64,000 nucleotides of DNA from Hyphomicrobiales bacterium (lineage in GTDB: Bacteria > Pseudomonadota > Alphaproteobacteria > Rhizobiales > Rhizobiaceae), in assembly GCA_021775455.1 (NCBI GenBank), contig JAJFHU010000028.1, positions 62,001 to 126,000 of the forward strand, given 5' to 3'. Shown piece after piece: positions 1 to 9,247 of the stretch (position 1 is the first letter of the stretch; the number at the start of each line of letters is the position of its first letter). The notes beneath the pieces are model-generated. The model saw nothing but the letters and a program-made list of their open reading frames with translations, ran no database searches and was not told the DNA's origin. The position numbers were made by a program, and so were the translations under genes.

Positions 1-308
1 CAGGATTTAGGGCTCCAGCGAATTGGGGTGATCCTGATTGGATCCAGAAGCATTTTTCCCCGATCGCGAAGTCGATTGACATCAATATGAGAAGCTACAC
101 ATTCAGGTTTTACTCACCCGAGCAGTATCTCGAATTCTTTCGCACCTATTATGGACTGACGAAGAAAGCCTATGAGGTAGTTGGCCCGGAAGGTGAAAAA
201 GCGTTATCCAATGATATCCTGGGTGTCATTCACGATATGAATATTGCCACTGACGGTACAATGTCGGTTCCATCTCAATATGCAGAAGTGATTATCGAGA
301 AGGCCTAA
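1..308 (+). CDS. SAM-dependent methyltransferase, C-terminal fragment (5' end outside window)
   Basis: The reading frame is open from base 3 without a start codon of its own and ends at a TAA at 306-308, so this is the last ~101 codons of a gene that begins upstream. The visible part reads RAPANWGDPDWIQKHF, then an amphipathic tail (SYTFRFYSPEQYLEFFRTYY). An FxxPxxWGxPxWxxxHF-like segment followed by this tail is typical of the C-terminus of class I SAM-dependent methyltransferases of the UbiE/COQ5-like type. The SAM-binding motifs would lie outside the window, so the call rests on tail similarity only. An internal ATG at 87 is probably not the start because the homologous frame extends upstream of it. 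The gene converges on the response regulator, with only 20 bp between the stops. Confidence 0.55.
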   Translation, partial: GFRAPANWGDPDWIQKHFSPIAKSIDINMRSYTFRFYSPEQYLEFFRTYYGLTKKAYEVVGPEGEKALSNDILGVIHDMNIATDGTMSVPSQYAEVIIEKA

Positions 309-328
309 GAAAACCGGGATTGAGTCCC

Positions 329-1042
329 TTATTCTGGATCGTACACGTATCCGATCCCGCGAACCGTTCTGATAATTGAGGGTTTTTCGGGATTGGTCTC
401 AATCTTGCGGCGTAACCGTGAAATTCTGATATCTATGCTGCGATCGAATGGATCCCATGAACGATCATGGGCTTGTTCCAGTATCTGGTCCCGGTTCAAT
501 ACGCGTCCCTTGTTTTGCGCAAATGCCTTCAACAAATTGAATTCCATTGCAGTAATTGGCACGTCGTCACCGTTTGGCCCCGTAAGCTTTGCTGACTCCA
601 TATCGAGATTGTATTCACCAAATGAAGCATGAATGACTTTGGTCGTATCCGGTTTTTCAGGTGTATCGTTGCTGTTACGCCGCAATACTGCTTTGATTCG
701 CGCTTCCAGCTCGCGTAGATCAACAGGTTTGCCAAGATAATCATCAGCCCCCATTTCCAAACCGACAATCCGATCCACCACATCTCCAGCAGCAGTCAAC
801 ATGACAACGGGCATTTTGGAGTCAGTTCTCAATGACCGAAGAATTGACAGTCCGTCTTCTCCCGGCATGTTGATATCGAGTATCAGCAAATCAAACTTCT
901 GCTTAGTCAGGAGGTTTCGCAGTTCTTTACCGCCGGAAGCTGTGGTTACATCGTAGCCTCGCTTCCCCAGATATTCCTGCAACATTTCACGGACGTCCGT
1001 TTCGTCATCACAAATCAAAATATGGGCGTTATCATCACTCAT
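329..1042 (-). CDS. OmpR-family response regulator
   Basis: A 237-residue two-domain response regulator. The receiver domain (about residues 6-120) has the acidic pair D12-D13, phospho-acceptor D56 in LLILDINMP, T83 and K105 (YLGKP). A winged-helix OmpR/PhoB DNA-binding domain follows (about 140-235), ending in IIRTVRGIGYVYDPE, the classic last hairpin of this family. The start codon overlaps the stop of the upstream hybrid histidine kinase by 4 bp (ATGA at 1039-1042), so the two are translationally coupled and very probably form a cognate pair. It should bind DNA as a phosphorylated dimer; its target genes are not evident nearby. Confidence 0.93.
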   Translation of the reverse strand: MSDDNAHILICDDETDVREMLQEYLGKRGYDVTTASGGKELRNLLTKQKFDLLILDINMPGEDGLSILRSLRTDSKMPVVMLTAAGDVVDRIVGLEMGADDYLGKPVDLRELEARIKAVLRRNSNDTPEKPDTTKVIHASFGEYNLDMESAKLTGPNGDDVPITAMEFNLLKAFAQNKGRVLNRDQILEQAHDRSWDPFDRSIDIRISRLRRKIETNPEKPSIIRTVRGIGYVYDPE

Positions 1043-4000
1043 TTGTTTTCGATCTCTTCCTGGTTGAAAATTTCGTTTATCAGATTGCGCAGACCATCTG
1101 GTGAAACCGGCTTTTCAAGGTATGGGCATTTGGATTCCTGAAGCAACGTCCTCGAACTGTTTCCAAGCGTATCGCCTGTAATGAAGCCGGTTACCTGTAG
1201 AATCTTCGGGTATTTTGTTTTGAGAACCTCATATAATCTGCGCCCGTCCATTTCTGGCATATTGAGATCACTCAACAATAAGTCGTACTCGGCTGCTTGC
1301 AGATACCTGACTGCTTCAGATCCTGAATTCGCTACATCAACTTGAAAACCATCTTTCTTGAGAACTTCAGATATTAGTTCTGCAACATCTGGTTCATCAT
1401 CAACGACCAACGCCATGCCTTTTTCAGCAGCCTTGCTGATCCCCCCGACAGATTCTTCTGCAGTTTCCTCGATTTTTGAAACCGGAAGCCTGATCGAGAA
1501 TTTGCTGCCGTTCTTGTAGTTCTTGTCGAGCCAGATTTGGCCGCCATGTGACAGAATTAATCGATGGCAGAATGCCAATCCTATGCCGGTGCCATCTCCT
1601 ACTTCCTTTGTAGTGAAAAATGGTTCGAATATTCTCGGTTTGATGCTGTCCGGAATTCCGGGGCCATTGTCTTTGATAATGATCTTGACATATTCTCCGG
1701 CCTTGCTTGTTTTGCCAACACGGGTAGAAACCTTGATTTGGTTGCCAACTCCGGAATTTGCAATCGCTTGCTCGGCGTTGATTATCAGGTTGATTATAAC
1801 TTGAGTAATCTGATCTGCATCGGCGACGATTTCCGGAATCTTTTCATCCAGATCATATTTGATTTCCAACTCGTCATTGCTGCTTCCATAGCCGGCTACG
1901 TCGACAGCAGTGGATACAACAGAATTTATGTTGGCCCTTTCCATTTTGGTGGGTTGCTGACGTGCCATGGCAAGGAATGTTTTGACAATCTTGGCACACC
2001 GGTCAGCAGCAGCACTGATTTTTTCGATGCGTCTGATGACATCTGGGTCTTCTGCCTCCTCGCGAAGCATGTGTGAGTGACCGACCACAATTGAGAGTGG
2101 GTTGTTCAACTCATGCGCAACACCGGCAAGTAATTCGCCAAGCGCAGACATTTTTTCGTTCTGGAACAGCATGTCCCTTTGGTTTTTCAACTCTTCCTGC
2201 ATGGCCAGCTCTTCAGTCAAATCCCAGGTATTGGATACAATTACCTCTTCTCCTTTGAACTCCATTATTCTTGCTGACTGTTTGCTCCAGAATACCCGTC
2301 CATCTGCCCCTTTGTACTGGGCAATTCTATCCTTGTAGAAACCCGTTTCGCGCAGCTCTTCCAGTAATTTGGGACGTTCTTCATCGTCGAGATAATATTC
2401 TCGTGAGTTTTTGACATCTCCAAACAAATTGATGGTTTCAGAAGTGCTGAAAAGAACATCACCAGTTTCGACGCTGGTCACCTGGATCGGCACTTGGCAA
2501 GCTTCGAGAACTTGCCCAATAAATTCTTCAGTTTCGATTTGATCGGTCAAGTCGCGTGTATTGGAAACAATCGCTTCAATGCCGTTGAAATCTATTAATT
2601 TTGATGAAATCTCACCCCAGAATTGCTTGCCGTCAGAATTCACCAATTCTGTTTTCCAGTTTTTTACTGAGCCACTTTTGCGCAAGTCATTTATGTAATT
2701 CTCGCGCACTTTGGGATTTGCGTAATACTTCCTGGAGTTTTCTATATCGCCAAATAGTGCAATTGTTTCCTTGCTTCGATACAGCATTTCGCCGTTGTCA
2801 GCCCGGGTCATTTGGACTGGAACCGGACAGGCCTCCATAACTTTACGTATCAATGCATCAGTTTCGTTTTGTTTTGTCAGATCAACAAGCGTTGTAACCA
2901 TGACTTTTTCGCCATTGTACTCGATAATCCGTGAGGAAATCGAAGCAGGAAACGGTTTGCCTTCGGCATCCAGGAACTCTACTTCGAAATTATCCACAAA
3001 ACCTTGGGCTTTCAGCACTTTCAAAAAATCTGCACGCTTTTCCGGATATACATAACTTTCAGCCGCTGTTTTGGCGTCGCCAAACATTTTTAGTGCAGCA
3101 GGGGTCCGATACCTGATTTCGCCATCATCAATGCCGACCATCGTAATGATCGCGGAACTCGCATCGAGAACGGTTCGAACCAGAATATCCGCCTCGTGTT
3201 GTTTGGTTAGATCTACAATACTGCTGACTATTACTTTTTCACCATTATATTCTGCCAGGCGCCCAGAATTAGATGTGTAAATTCGGTCTCCACCTGCGCT
3301 GATCAGCTCCAGTCGATAGTCTTCAACCTCACCTTGGGATAGAATCAGCTTTACGTAATCAAGGCTCTGATCCGGATTGGCGTAGTGTTCGATAGCAATT
3401 TTGGTATCGCCAAACAGCTTGGCCGCTTCCGGTGAGCGGTACAGGATTTGATTGTCTTCAACCCGTACCATTGTCACTATGGCCGAACTCGTGTCCAAAA
3501 CCTTTTGTATGAGCAATTCTGCTTCAAACTGCTGTGACAGGTCGGCGACCGTGGATATGATTACTTTCTCACCCTTGTAATCAGCGACCCGCGCAGACAC
3601 ATTTGCCGGAAAAACTTTTCCTCCATGGCCAACAAAATCGACTCTGTACCCGTCAATTTTGCCGTGACGTTCGAGCGATTTAACTAGTTCTTCCCGGTCG
3701 TCGGAAGTGACATAGTGTTCAATTGCAAATTCCATTTGCCCAAACAAATCTATTGCAGCAGGTGACAGATAAATAATTTTCCCATCCCGTTTTCGGGCCA
3801 TAACGGTAGCTGCCGGGCTGGTTTCCAATACAGTGCGAACCAGAATTTCGCTGTCTCTCTTCTCTGTTTCAATTCGTTTTTTTTCAGTGATGTCCCTGCG
3901 GGTTAATACCAACCCGCCAAGCTTTGTCGGATAGGTGGATATCAGATGGCAGGTTCCATCAGGCTTTGTCATTTCGATTCCTTGGGTGAAGCTCTCATTG

Positions 4001-4278
4001 TATGCCAGGTACTCTGAAATCCATTCTGCTTCTCGGCCAATTATCTCATTGTAAAAGCCGTGTTTCGCGTCTTCTTTGAGTATTTGTTCTCTTGTGATTC
4101 CGGGTTGCAGCAAATACTCCAAAGGGCGACTCATCTCGTAATGCGCTTGATTAAAGATGACCAGCCGCCGGTCCTTGTCGAACAACGCAAATCCTTCAGT
4201 CAGCGAATCTATCGCATCACGGAACATCTCCAGTGTTTCGGTGCCATCATGTTGTTTGTTGATCTCGCCCTTATCCAT
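1039..4278 (-). CDS. Hybrid sensor histidine kinase with N-terminal PAS, five tandem PAS repeats and C-terminal receiver
   Basis: A 1079-residue protein with no obvious membrane segments, so probably a cytoplasmic sensor. Order: a first PAS-like domain (about residues 12-135, ending LTRRDITEKKR); five homologous PAS repeats starting at residues 145, 255, 365, 475 and 585, an exact 110-residue period; a short coiled linker; a HisKA domain with phospho-acceptor H722 in GVAHELNNPLS; HATPase_c with N box (INLIINAEQ), G1 (DNGPGIP), F box and G2 (GDGTGIGLA); and a receiver domain (about 955-1075) with D961-D962, phospho-acceptor D1004 in SDLNMP and K1056. Each repeat ends in a similar EKVIVS..DLT segment. 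The kinase is followed directly by the response regulator with a 4-bp overlap. Two receivers (cis and trans) suggest a branched relay or feedback on the kinase. The ligand is unknown. Confidence 0.93.
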   Translation of the reverse strand: MDKGEINKQHDGTETLEMFRDAIDSLTEGFALFDKDRRLVIFNQAHYEMSRPLEYLLQPGITREQILKEDAKHGFYNEIIGREAEWISEYLAYNESFTQGIEMTKPDGTCHLISTYPTKLGGLVLTRRDITEKKRIETEKRDSEILVRTVLETSPAATVMARKRDGKIIYLSPAAIDLFGQMEFAIEHYVTSDDREELVKSLERHGKIDGYRVDFVGHGGKVFPANVSARVADYKGEKVIISTVADLSQQFEAELLIQKVLDTSSAIVTMVRVEDNQILYRSPEAAKLFGDTKIAIEHYANPDQSLDYVKLILSQGEVEDYRLELISAGGDRIYTSNSGRLAEYNGEKVIVSSIVDLTKQHEADILVRTVLDASSAIITMVGIDDGEIRYRTPAALKMFGDAKTAAESYVYPEKRADFLKVLKAQGFVDNFEVEFLDAEGKPFPASISSRIIEYNGEKVMVTTLVDLTKQNETDALIRKVMEACPVPVQMTRADNGEMLYRSKETIALFGDIENSRKYYANPKVRENYINDLRKSGSVKNWKTELVNSDGKQFWGEISSKLIDFNGIEAIVSNTRDLTDQIETEEFIGQVLEACQVPIQVTSVETGDVLFSTSETINLFGDVKNSREYYLDDEERPKLLEELRETGFYKDRIAQYKGADGRVFWSKQSARIMEFKGEEVIVSNTWDLTEELAMQEELKNQRDMLFQNEKMSALGELLAGVAHELNNPLSIVVGHSHMLREEAEDPDVIRRIEKISAAADRCAKIVKTFLAMARQQPTKMERANINSVVSTAVDVAGYGSSNDELEIKYDLDEKIPEIVADADQITQVIINLIINAEQAIANSGVGNQIKVSTRVGKTSKAGEYVKIIIKDNGPGIPDSIKPRIFEPFFTTKEVGDGTGIGLAFCHRLILSHGGQIWLDKNYKNGSKFSIRLPVSKIEETAEESVGGISKAAEKGMALVVDDEPDVAELISEVLKKDGFQVDVANSGSEAVRYLQAAEYDLLLSDLNMPEMDGRRLYEVLKTKYPKILQVTGFITGDTLGNSSRTLLQESKCPYLEKPVSPDGLRNLINEIFNQEEIENK

Positions 4279-4455
4279 GACTTTCCAACTACCTCATCGT
4301 TGTTTCATTCGCTTTTCGGTATGCCGCCCAATTGTATCAATTGTTTCAGTTGAATTGAAAGGGAATGGAGTTGATTGCCATTAATTGCTGAATGCTCAAT
4401 GTGTTGTCGGAATCTTTCCTGGATTTTACAGACAACAACTGAAACAACTATCGCC

Positions 4456-4980
4456 ATGGGTGGATATCAGATTGAAACCGCTTCACCTGTCATGCTGATG
4501 AGTTCGCCAATCTCGTTTCCACACCAGTGAAATAGGTTGGAGGACAAACTGAGAAACAAATTATTCTTTGCTGCATCGACTGTACTACCTGGCAATTCAT
4601 CTGAACCGCCATCTGGCTACAGTGTTGGTCAAATGCCGACATCTGCTCATTCCGCGGTTTGTGAAATCCTCAGAATTGGTGAACCGGTCCATTTAATAGG
4701 GCATTCTATGGGTGCCTCGACGGCCTTGAATTTGGCTATAAGTCGGCCAGATTTGATAAAGAGCCTATCACTTTGCAATCCATCGGTTTTTAGTGCGCTC
4801 AAGTCGACAAAGGAAGAAGGGAAACTTCTTGCGCAGATAAAATTGATATCGAGAGTGCTTACGTGCGCTGTAGCGACCGGACGGCCTGACTTGGGCATAA
4901 TGCGATATGTTGAATACTTTGAAGGTGAGGGAGCCTGGAGAGGTCTTGCAGAACTTGATCGCAGAAGCGCTGAAAGTGAA
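4456..4980 (+). pseudogene. Alpha/beta hydrolase, broken: internal stop and missing C-terminus
   Basis: A reading frame starting at an ATG at 4456 (or further upstream) is interrupted by TGA at 4528-4530 and then continues in the same frame. Downstream, residues include the nucleophile elbow GHSMGAS (Ser codon at 4705-4707) and a YFEGEGAWRGL segment like the lid helix of the family. The stop sits in FPHQ*NRLEDKL, where many relatives have a Trp, so a TGG-to-TGA change is a simple explanation. The homology stops near 4960-4980, where the sequence turns into the antisense of an amidohydrolase. The catalytic His and the C-terminal third are missing. A TTG at 4537 could in principle restart translation, but the product would still lack its C-terminus. 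Confidence 0.7.
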
Positions 4981-5697
4981 GATGCCAAGGGAGGCACAGA
5001 AGGACAGACCCTTCTTGAGCAATTCAATGTCGCTTTGACGTTCCTGGTCCGTCAGTTTTTTTGGTTCCTCATTCGAAAGACCCAGTCCCTCTCTGCCGGG
5101 CAGTGTCAGGCGGGACATCACATAGTCCATTGCCGCGAATTCCTGGAGTTTCCCCGTTGCAATGCCGTCTTCACCCATCATGATTTCAGATCCCGGGCCG
5201 GTATCGTGACCGTGTAAGACTCCAGCTTTTTCGAATGCAACAGTGTTTACCCAGGCGTTGTGATAATCGCCCGATCGCAGAAATATTGGCTTGTCCGCAA
5301 CTATCTGGTCGAGGTCCTGCCGGGTAGGGCGCGTTCCTTCCCCCAGTATTCCGTAGTTTACAGAGCACCCCACCAAAACATCTGTTTCTGGGTTTGCCTT
5401 TGCATGCGCAATTAGCGCTTCTTTAAGAGCGTCGGCTCCTTCGGTGCGTTACAAATCGAGTTCATCCAGAGAATTTGAGCCCGAAAAAATGTGCGCGTGC
5501 GCCTCGACAAAGCCCGGCAGTACAGTGGCACCTTGGGCATCCACTACAGTTGTTGATGAATCTTCGTACTGGCATGCATCGGAGTTGGAGCCGACAAAAA
5601 CAATCTCGTTCGATTTTATCGCGATTGCTTCTGCAACAGGTGTATCATCCGCCATCGTAATGACATTGGCGTTTTTGATCAGCATGTCTGCAGGCAT
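4981..5697 (-). pseudogene. Amidohydrolase (YtcJ-like), broken: internal stop and missing C-terminus
   Basis: Starts at an ATG (5697) behind a good AAGAGGT ribosome site. The N-terminus LIKNANVITMADDTP and the metal motif GFVEAHAHIFSG are typical of the amidohydrolase 3 (YtcJ-like) family. TAA at 5449-5451 interrupts the frame, but the same frame continues with TEGADALKEALIAHAKANPE, then RSGDYHNAWVNT, and LLKKGLSFCASLGI near 4981. There the homology ends at the junction with the alpha/beta hydrolase remnant. Intact relatives are about 540 residues, so more than half is gone, including most metal ligands. It is last in the minus-strand group beta-lactamase-like / amidase / DUF1194, 21 bp after DUF1194. 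Confidence 0.75.
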
Positions 5698-5718
5698 AGT
5701 TGACCTCTTAGTATTACT

Positions 5719-6465
5719 CTATCCGTTTCCAGGAATTTTGGTTCTATCGCCCGGCAGTTTGTTCAGGCTGACAGCAGGTGCAAGTTCTCTTAGTAATTTA
5801 AGATGGATTGCTCTGGCGAAATCCAGATAGTCGGCAGCTGCAACAACAAAAGCACCATTTCCGGTAATCACGTATTTTCGATAATACTCATCAAGATCTT
5901 TCGTATCTGTGAGAATTGCCAATCCATTGACCGTTACACCTCGATACGCTGCTAAAATTCTGGATTGATTGGGGTCCGGGCCAGCATTACTCATTCCGTC
6001 ACCCGAGATATCAATCTTCATGAACTTGCCCTTGAAAGTATTGGTTTCAAGGGCCTGCAGGCTTGCTTCAATTGCACTGCCGATGGCAGTAAAATATCCA
6101 ACTTGCTGGCGTTCCATGGCTTCCACTTCATTGGCGTACGCGCGAATAGATTCTCGAGAACCAAGCAATCGCCAAACAATCAAGTCCTTTTCGGATGACC
6201 ATCCCGACCACTGGATCACCGTAATGGCGACACCATCTTGAAGTGTAATAAGCTCCGTGATTTCAGGAGTGCGAAGGGCTTCAGCTATACCCTTCATTTG
6301 CAAATTGTACTCAAAGTTGCCGACACTTAGAGATGTATCAACTGCCAGAACCAATTCAATTGAAACGGGAGTTTCCGCTTTGGTAATTTCAACGGCTGAA
6401 AAGCTCGCCACGCACAAAACAAGGTACGGAATCAAAACCTTGATTTTTGCGACGCCGCTGATCAT
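5719..6465 (-). CDS. DUF1194 family exported protein (von Willebrand factor A-like)
   Basis: A 248-residue protein with a hydrophobic signal peptide (about residues 9-30, cleavage near TKA-ET), so probably periplasmic. The mature part starts SIELVLAVDTSLSVGNFEY, containing a MIDAS-type D43-x-S45-x-S47 metal motif, and later has KIDISGDGMSNAGPDPNQSR, the hallmark of DUF1194, a VWA-like family common in alphaproteobacteria. Function is unknown; the fold suggests divalent-metal-dependent protein binding. Its start overlaps the amidase stop by 4 bp, implying co-translation with the amidase. Confidence 0.88.
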   Translation of the reverse strand: MISGVAKIKVLIPYLVLCVASFSAVEITKAETPVSIELVLAVDTSLSVGNFEYNLQMKGIAEALRTPEITELITLQDGVAITVIQWSGWSSEKDLIVWRLLGSRESIRAYANEVEAMERQQVGYFTAIGSAIEASLQALETNTFKGKFMKIDISGDGMSNAGPDPNQSRILAAYRGVTVNGLAILTDTKDLDEYYRKYVITGNGAFVVAAADYLDFARAIHLKLLRELAPAVSLNKLPGDRTKIPGNG

Positions 6466-7934
6466 CCAGATGATCCGATTTCATGCCTGATAATGGGATC
6501 AATTGGTTGATTTAAGAAGCCAACAGCTTCTTCAACTGCGCGTGCAACTTGCAATAGTTTGGCATCACCATGAGGGCCCCCAATCAACTGAATTCCAACT
6601 GGCATGCCGCTGGCGGTAAATCCGGCGGGCATGGCAATCGCGGGAAGCGCTGTGGTCGTTGCAAGAAAGGAAAATTTAAGCCAATCGATATAATTGTCTA
6701 TTGGTTCACCATCTACTGATCCTGGATACTCTTCTTCCACCATTCCCGGTTCAAGACCGACAACAGGGATCGCGAGTACGTCGTACCCTTCCAAAAACGT
6801 TCGCATGATATGGTACAGGACTGTGCGGTTTCGAAAAGCCTCGTATATTTCTGCCGCTGTCAGGTTTCGACCATATTCAATGTTCTCTCGCAAGGTTCGC
6901 TTGAAGTGTTTTTGCACTTCCGGCGGATCGGTGTCGCAGGTGGTTCCATACAGTACTCCTCGCAAGTCAACATAAGTCTTGTACAAGTCAGGCAATTCCG
7001 GGCAGTCTTCTTCCACATCGCCGCCAGCACGCGACACTTTTTCCATCGCGCCACGTAAAACTTCACGAATTTCTTTTTCAACCGGTGCAAATCCGCCTTG
7101 GTCTTCGCTAAATGCAATTCTGACTTTGCCGTTTGCCTGGCTTACGGCCTCTTGGAAGGAGATTATCGGTGGCTCAAGGCTCAACGGTTGTCTTGGGTCA
7201 AACCCGGTCATCGCATCCAGGAAGAGCGCCGTATCTTCAATATCGCGAGCCATCGGTCCTGATGTTGCCTCGTTCAAAAATGCCGCTTCTGTTGACCCTC
7301 CGCCAGCACGACCTGGAGTAGGGCGCATTCCAACCACGCCGCAATAGCCTGCCGGAGTTCGCAGTGATCCTGCCAGGTCGGACCCGTGACTGAGCCAAAC
7401 TTCTCCTGTTGCCAGAGACACCGCAGCGCCACCAGAAGAACCACCGGCATTCTTGCGTGTATCCCAGGGATTGCGCGTATATCCGAAGACATCGTTGAAG
7501 GTGTTGCCACCTGCGCCCATTTCCGGCGAATTCGTCTTCCCGACGGTAACTCCGCCACGGTTTTCCAGGCGTTCAACAAGTGGTGCGCTAACTTTAGGAA
7601 AATGATCCTTGAAGGCGATTGTAGCGTATGTCGTGCGAACTCCGGCAACCGGGTTCAGATCCTTGATGGCAATCGGCAGGCCAGCCAGCCAACCGGGATT
7701 ATTGCCATTTTTCAACTTGTCTTTGTCAAGGTTTTTGAGTGCGTTTCTGGCTCTTTCTTCGCATATTGTGGGTGTGGCATTGACCGCCGGTTCCACAGCC
7801 TTGATCCGTTCAAATGCCGCATCAAGTAGTTCTGAAGGTTTTACCTCACCCTTTTTCAGAAGTGCGACCACATCCCGGGCGGGTTTCTTGCATATGTCCG
7901 GGCCCGAATATGTTGGCAAAAGTTTGTTACTCAT
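6462..7934 (-). CDS. Amidase (amidase signature family)
   Basis: A 490-residue amidase-signature enzyme that hydrolyses an amide bond using a Ser-cisSer-Lys triad. Visible residues are K91 (AIKDLNP), S166 (GGSSGGAAV) and nucleophile S190 (GSDLAGSLRTPAG), in the usual order and spacing. Length is normal for the family. It lacks the signs of a GatA subunit (no neighbouring gatB/gatC), so a small-molecule amidase is more likely; the substrate cannot be read from sequence. It lies 37 bp after the beta-lactamase-like gene and overlaps the DUF1194 gene, so it is probably in one operon with both. The start has an AGGT ribosome site. Confidence 0.92.
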   Translation of the reverse strand: MSNKLLPTYSGPDICKKPARDVVALLKKGEVKPSELLDAAFERIKAVEPAVNATPTICEERARNALKNLDKDKLKNGNNPGWLAGLPIAIKDLNPVAGVRTTYATIAFKDHFPKVSAPLVERLENRGGVTVGKTNSPEMGAGGNTFNDVFGYTRNPWDTRKNAGGSSGGAAVSLATGEVWLSHGSDLAGSLRTPAGYCGVVGMRPTPGRAGGGSTEAAFLNEATSGPMARDIEDTALFLDAMTGFDPRQPLSLEPPIISFQEAVSQANGKVRIAFSEDQGGFAPVEKEIREVLRGAMEKVSRAGGDVEEDCPELPDLYKTYVDLRGVLYGTTCDTDPPEVQKHFKRTLRENIEYGRNLTAAEIYEAFRNRTVLYHIMRTFLEGYDVLAIPVVGLEPGMVEEEYPGSVDGEPIDNYIDWLKFSFLATTTALPAIAMPAGFTASGMPVGIQLIGGPHGDAKLLQVARAVEEAVGFLNQPIDPIIRHEIGSSG

Positions 7935-7971
7935 CGCTACCTCGCAGTTATGCGTTTGTTAAATTCCAAGC

Positions 7972-9195
7972 CTAACCCAAGGCATTCGCAATCGCATGAA
8001 TTGCCCTGACGGTATTGATCTTGTATTCGAAATTCAGGAAATCGGGCCAGGTCGACAATTTGACCGCGACAAGGTCGTACTCTGGTGAAATATATATGAA
8101 TTGGCCAAATACCCCAAAACACATCGCCGTTTCGCGATTAATGTCTTCAATCCAGAATTGGTTTCGGTAGCACCCGTTTGGAAATGACTCGCGACCGATA
8201 TCATTGAACAGACCATGCGGTCCGCTTCTAATATCCTGGATCCACTCCAGCGGCACCACTTGTTGGCGACCGCACTTGCCATTGTTCAGGTGCAGGAGTC
8301 CGAAACGGGCATAGTCCCGCAGGGTTGCATTAAAACCACCGCAGGCCAGCCCGTATCCGCTGCTGTCCACAGTAAAAGAGGCATCTTGCTCTGCACCGAT
8401 TTTTGACCACATCTCATCACTGATCAATTGCGGTAATCTGCGACCAGTTACCCGTTCCATGGCGTGGGCAATAACGTCGGTTTCTATGGAGCGGTAGTAA
8501 AATCGGTTGCCATGTTCCGCATCCTGTTCCGTCAGGGAAACGATCTGATCCCAAATACAATTCGGCCAGATGATTGCCGGATCTGCATCGGCAGGAATTG
8601 GTTTCCAACCACACGCCACGTCTGTCTTGCCCATGTCAGATGCTCGATCTGTATATTCTTCACTGTATTTTGTGCCGCTTGTCATATCGAGCACGTGTTG
8701 AAGCGTGGCTCCATTCCAACCGGTGTTGATGAGTTCTGGCAGATAGTCAGAAATTTGAGCCTGTGGATCGAGGAGTCCCTGACCAATCAGGATGCCGGTC
8801 ACAGTCGCAGTTATTGATTTTGCCACTGATTGGGAAAGGTGCAAGGTTCGCGGCGACATTCCGTTGTAATAGGACTCGTGAACAATTTTTCCGCCCTTCA
8901 CAACGATAAATCCATCTGTGTAGGTATCTTCCAGCAACTGGTCGACGTTGACCCTTCGTCCATCAATCGCATCAAATTCCACTGCACCAATATCCCGTAG
9001 CTTTTGCTTGATCGGAATACTCTTTGCATCACCACGTGACACGGGTGCTGTTGGAAGGATTTGACTAATGTTTTGAAATGCCCAGCGGTTCCACGGTGGC
9101 CTGTCCCAGTCCAATTTGGGTATGCGCCACTCGACCGGTGGTGGCGAGCCAACCATAATTGGAGGTCGCGGATCTGAATTGCGGTAAGAAGTCAT
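7972..9195 (-). CDS. Serine hydrolase of the beta-lactamase class C family
   Basis: A 407-residue protein from the ATG at 9195. The frame extends upstream to 9315, but that part crosses the terminator hairpin of the preceding gene and is unlikely to be coding. The S-x-x-K motif is S123-VA-K126 (LSQSVAKSITA) and the second motif region reads FYYRSIETDVIAHAME. The C-terminus FGVFGQFIYISPEYDLVAVKLS resembles EstB / 6-aminohexanoate-dimer hydrolase relatives rather than true AmpC. No signal peptide is visible, so it is probably cytoplasmic. It may cleave a small ester or amide. It is the first gene of a minus-strand group with the amidase and DUF1194. Confidence 0.85.
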   Translation of the reverse strand: MTSYRNSDPRPPIMVGSPPPVEWRIPKLDWDRPPWNRWAFQNISQILPTAPVSRGDAKSIPIKQKLRDIGAVEFDAIDGRRVNVDQLLEDTYTDGFIVVKGGKIVHESYYNGMSPRTLHLSQSVAKSITATVTGILIGQGLLDPQAQISDYLPELINTGWNGATLQHVLDMTSGTKYSEEYTDRASDMGKTDVACGWKPIPADADPAIIWPNCIWDQIVSLTEQDAEHGNRFYYRSIETDVIAHAMERVTGRRLPQLISDEMWSKIGAEQDASFTVDSSGYGLACGGFNATLRDYARFGLLHLNNGKCGRQQVVPLEWIQDIRSGPHGLFNDIGRESFPNGCYRNQFWIEDINRETAMCFGVFGQFIYISPEYDLVAVKLSTWPDFLNFEYKINTVRAIHAIANALG

Positions 9196-9213
9196 CAGGT
9201 GCCTGAAAGGTAA

Positions 9214-9235
9214 CGGCCCGGAATTTTCCGGGCCG
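9214..9235 (-). terminator. Hairpin terminator after the polyamine-binding protein gene
   Basis: A near-perfect GC-rich stem (CGGCCCGGAA / TTCCGGGCCG with a 2-base loop) lies 12 bp after the stop of the substrate-binding protein on the minus strand. The following U-run is weak on the minus strand (TTACCTTTC), so termination efficiency is uncertain, but its position at the operon end is apt. Confidence 0.7.
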
Positions 9236-9247
9236 TTGTGGGTTCTG

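Noticed and set aside
317-329. GGGA-TTGAG-TCCC hairpin between the convergent first genes
   Set aside because: Only a 4-bp stem with no U-run; too weak to call a terminator.
4329-4352. CAATTG, CAATTG, CAGTTG at 9-bp spacing upstream of the histidine kinase
   Set aside because: Short, AT-rich hexamers in an AT-rich region; a chance occurrence cannot be excluded and no regulator is implicated.
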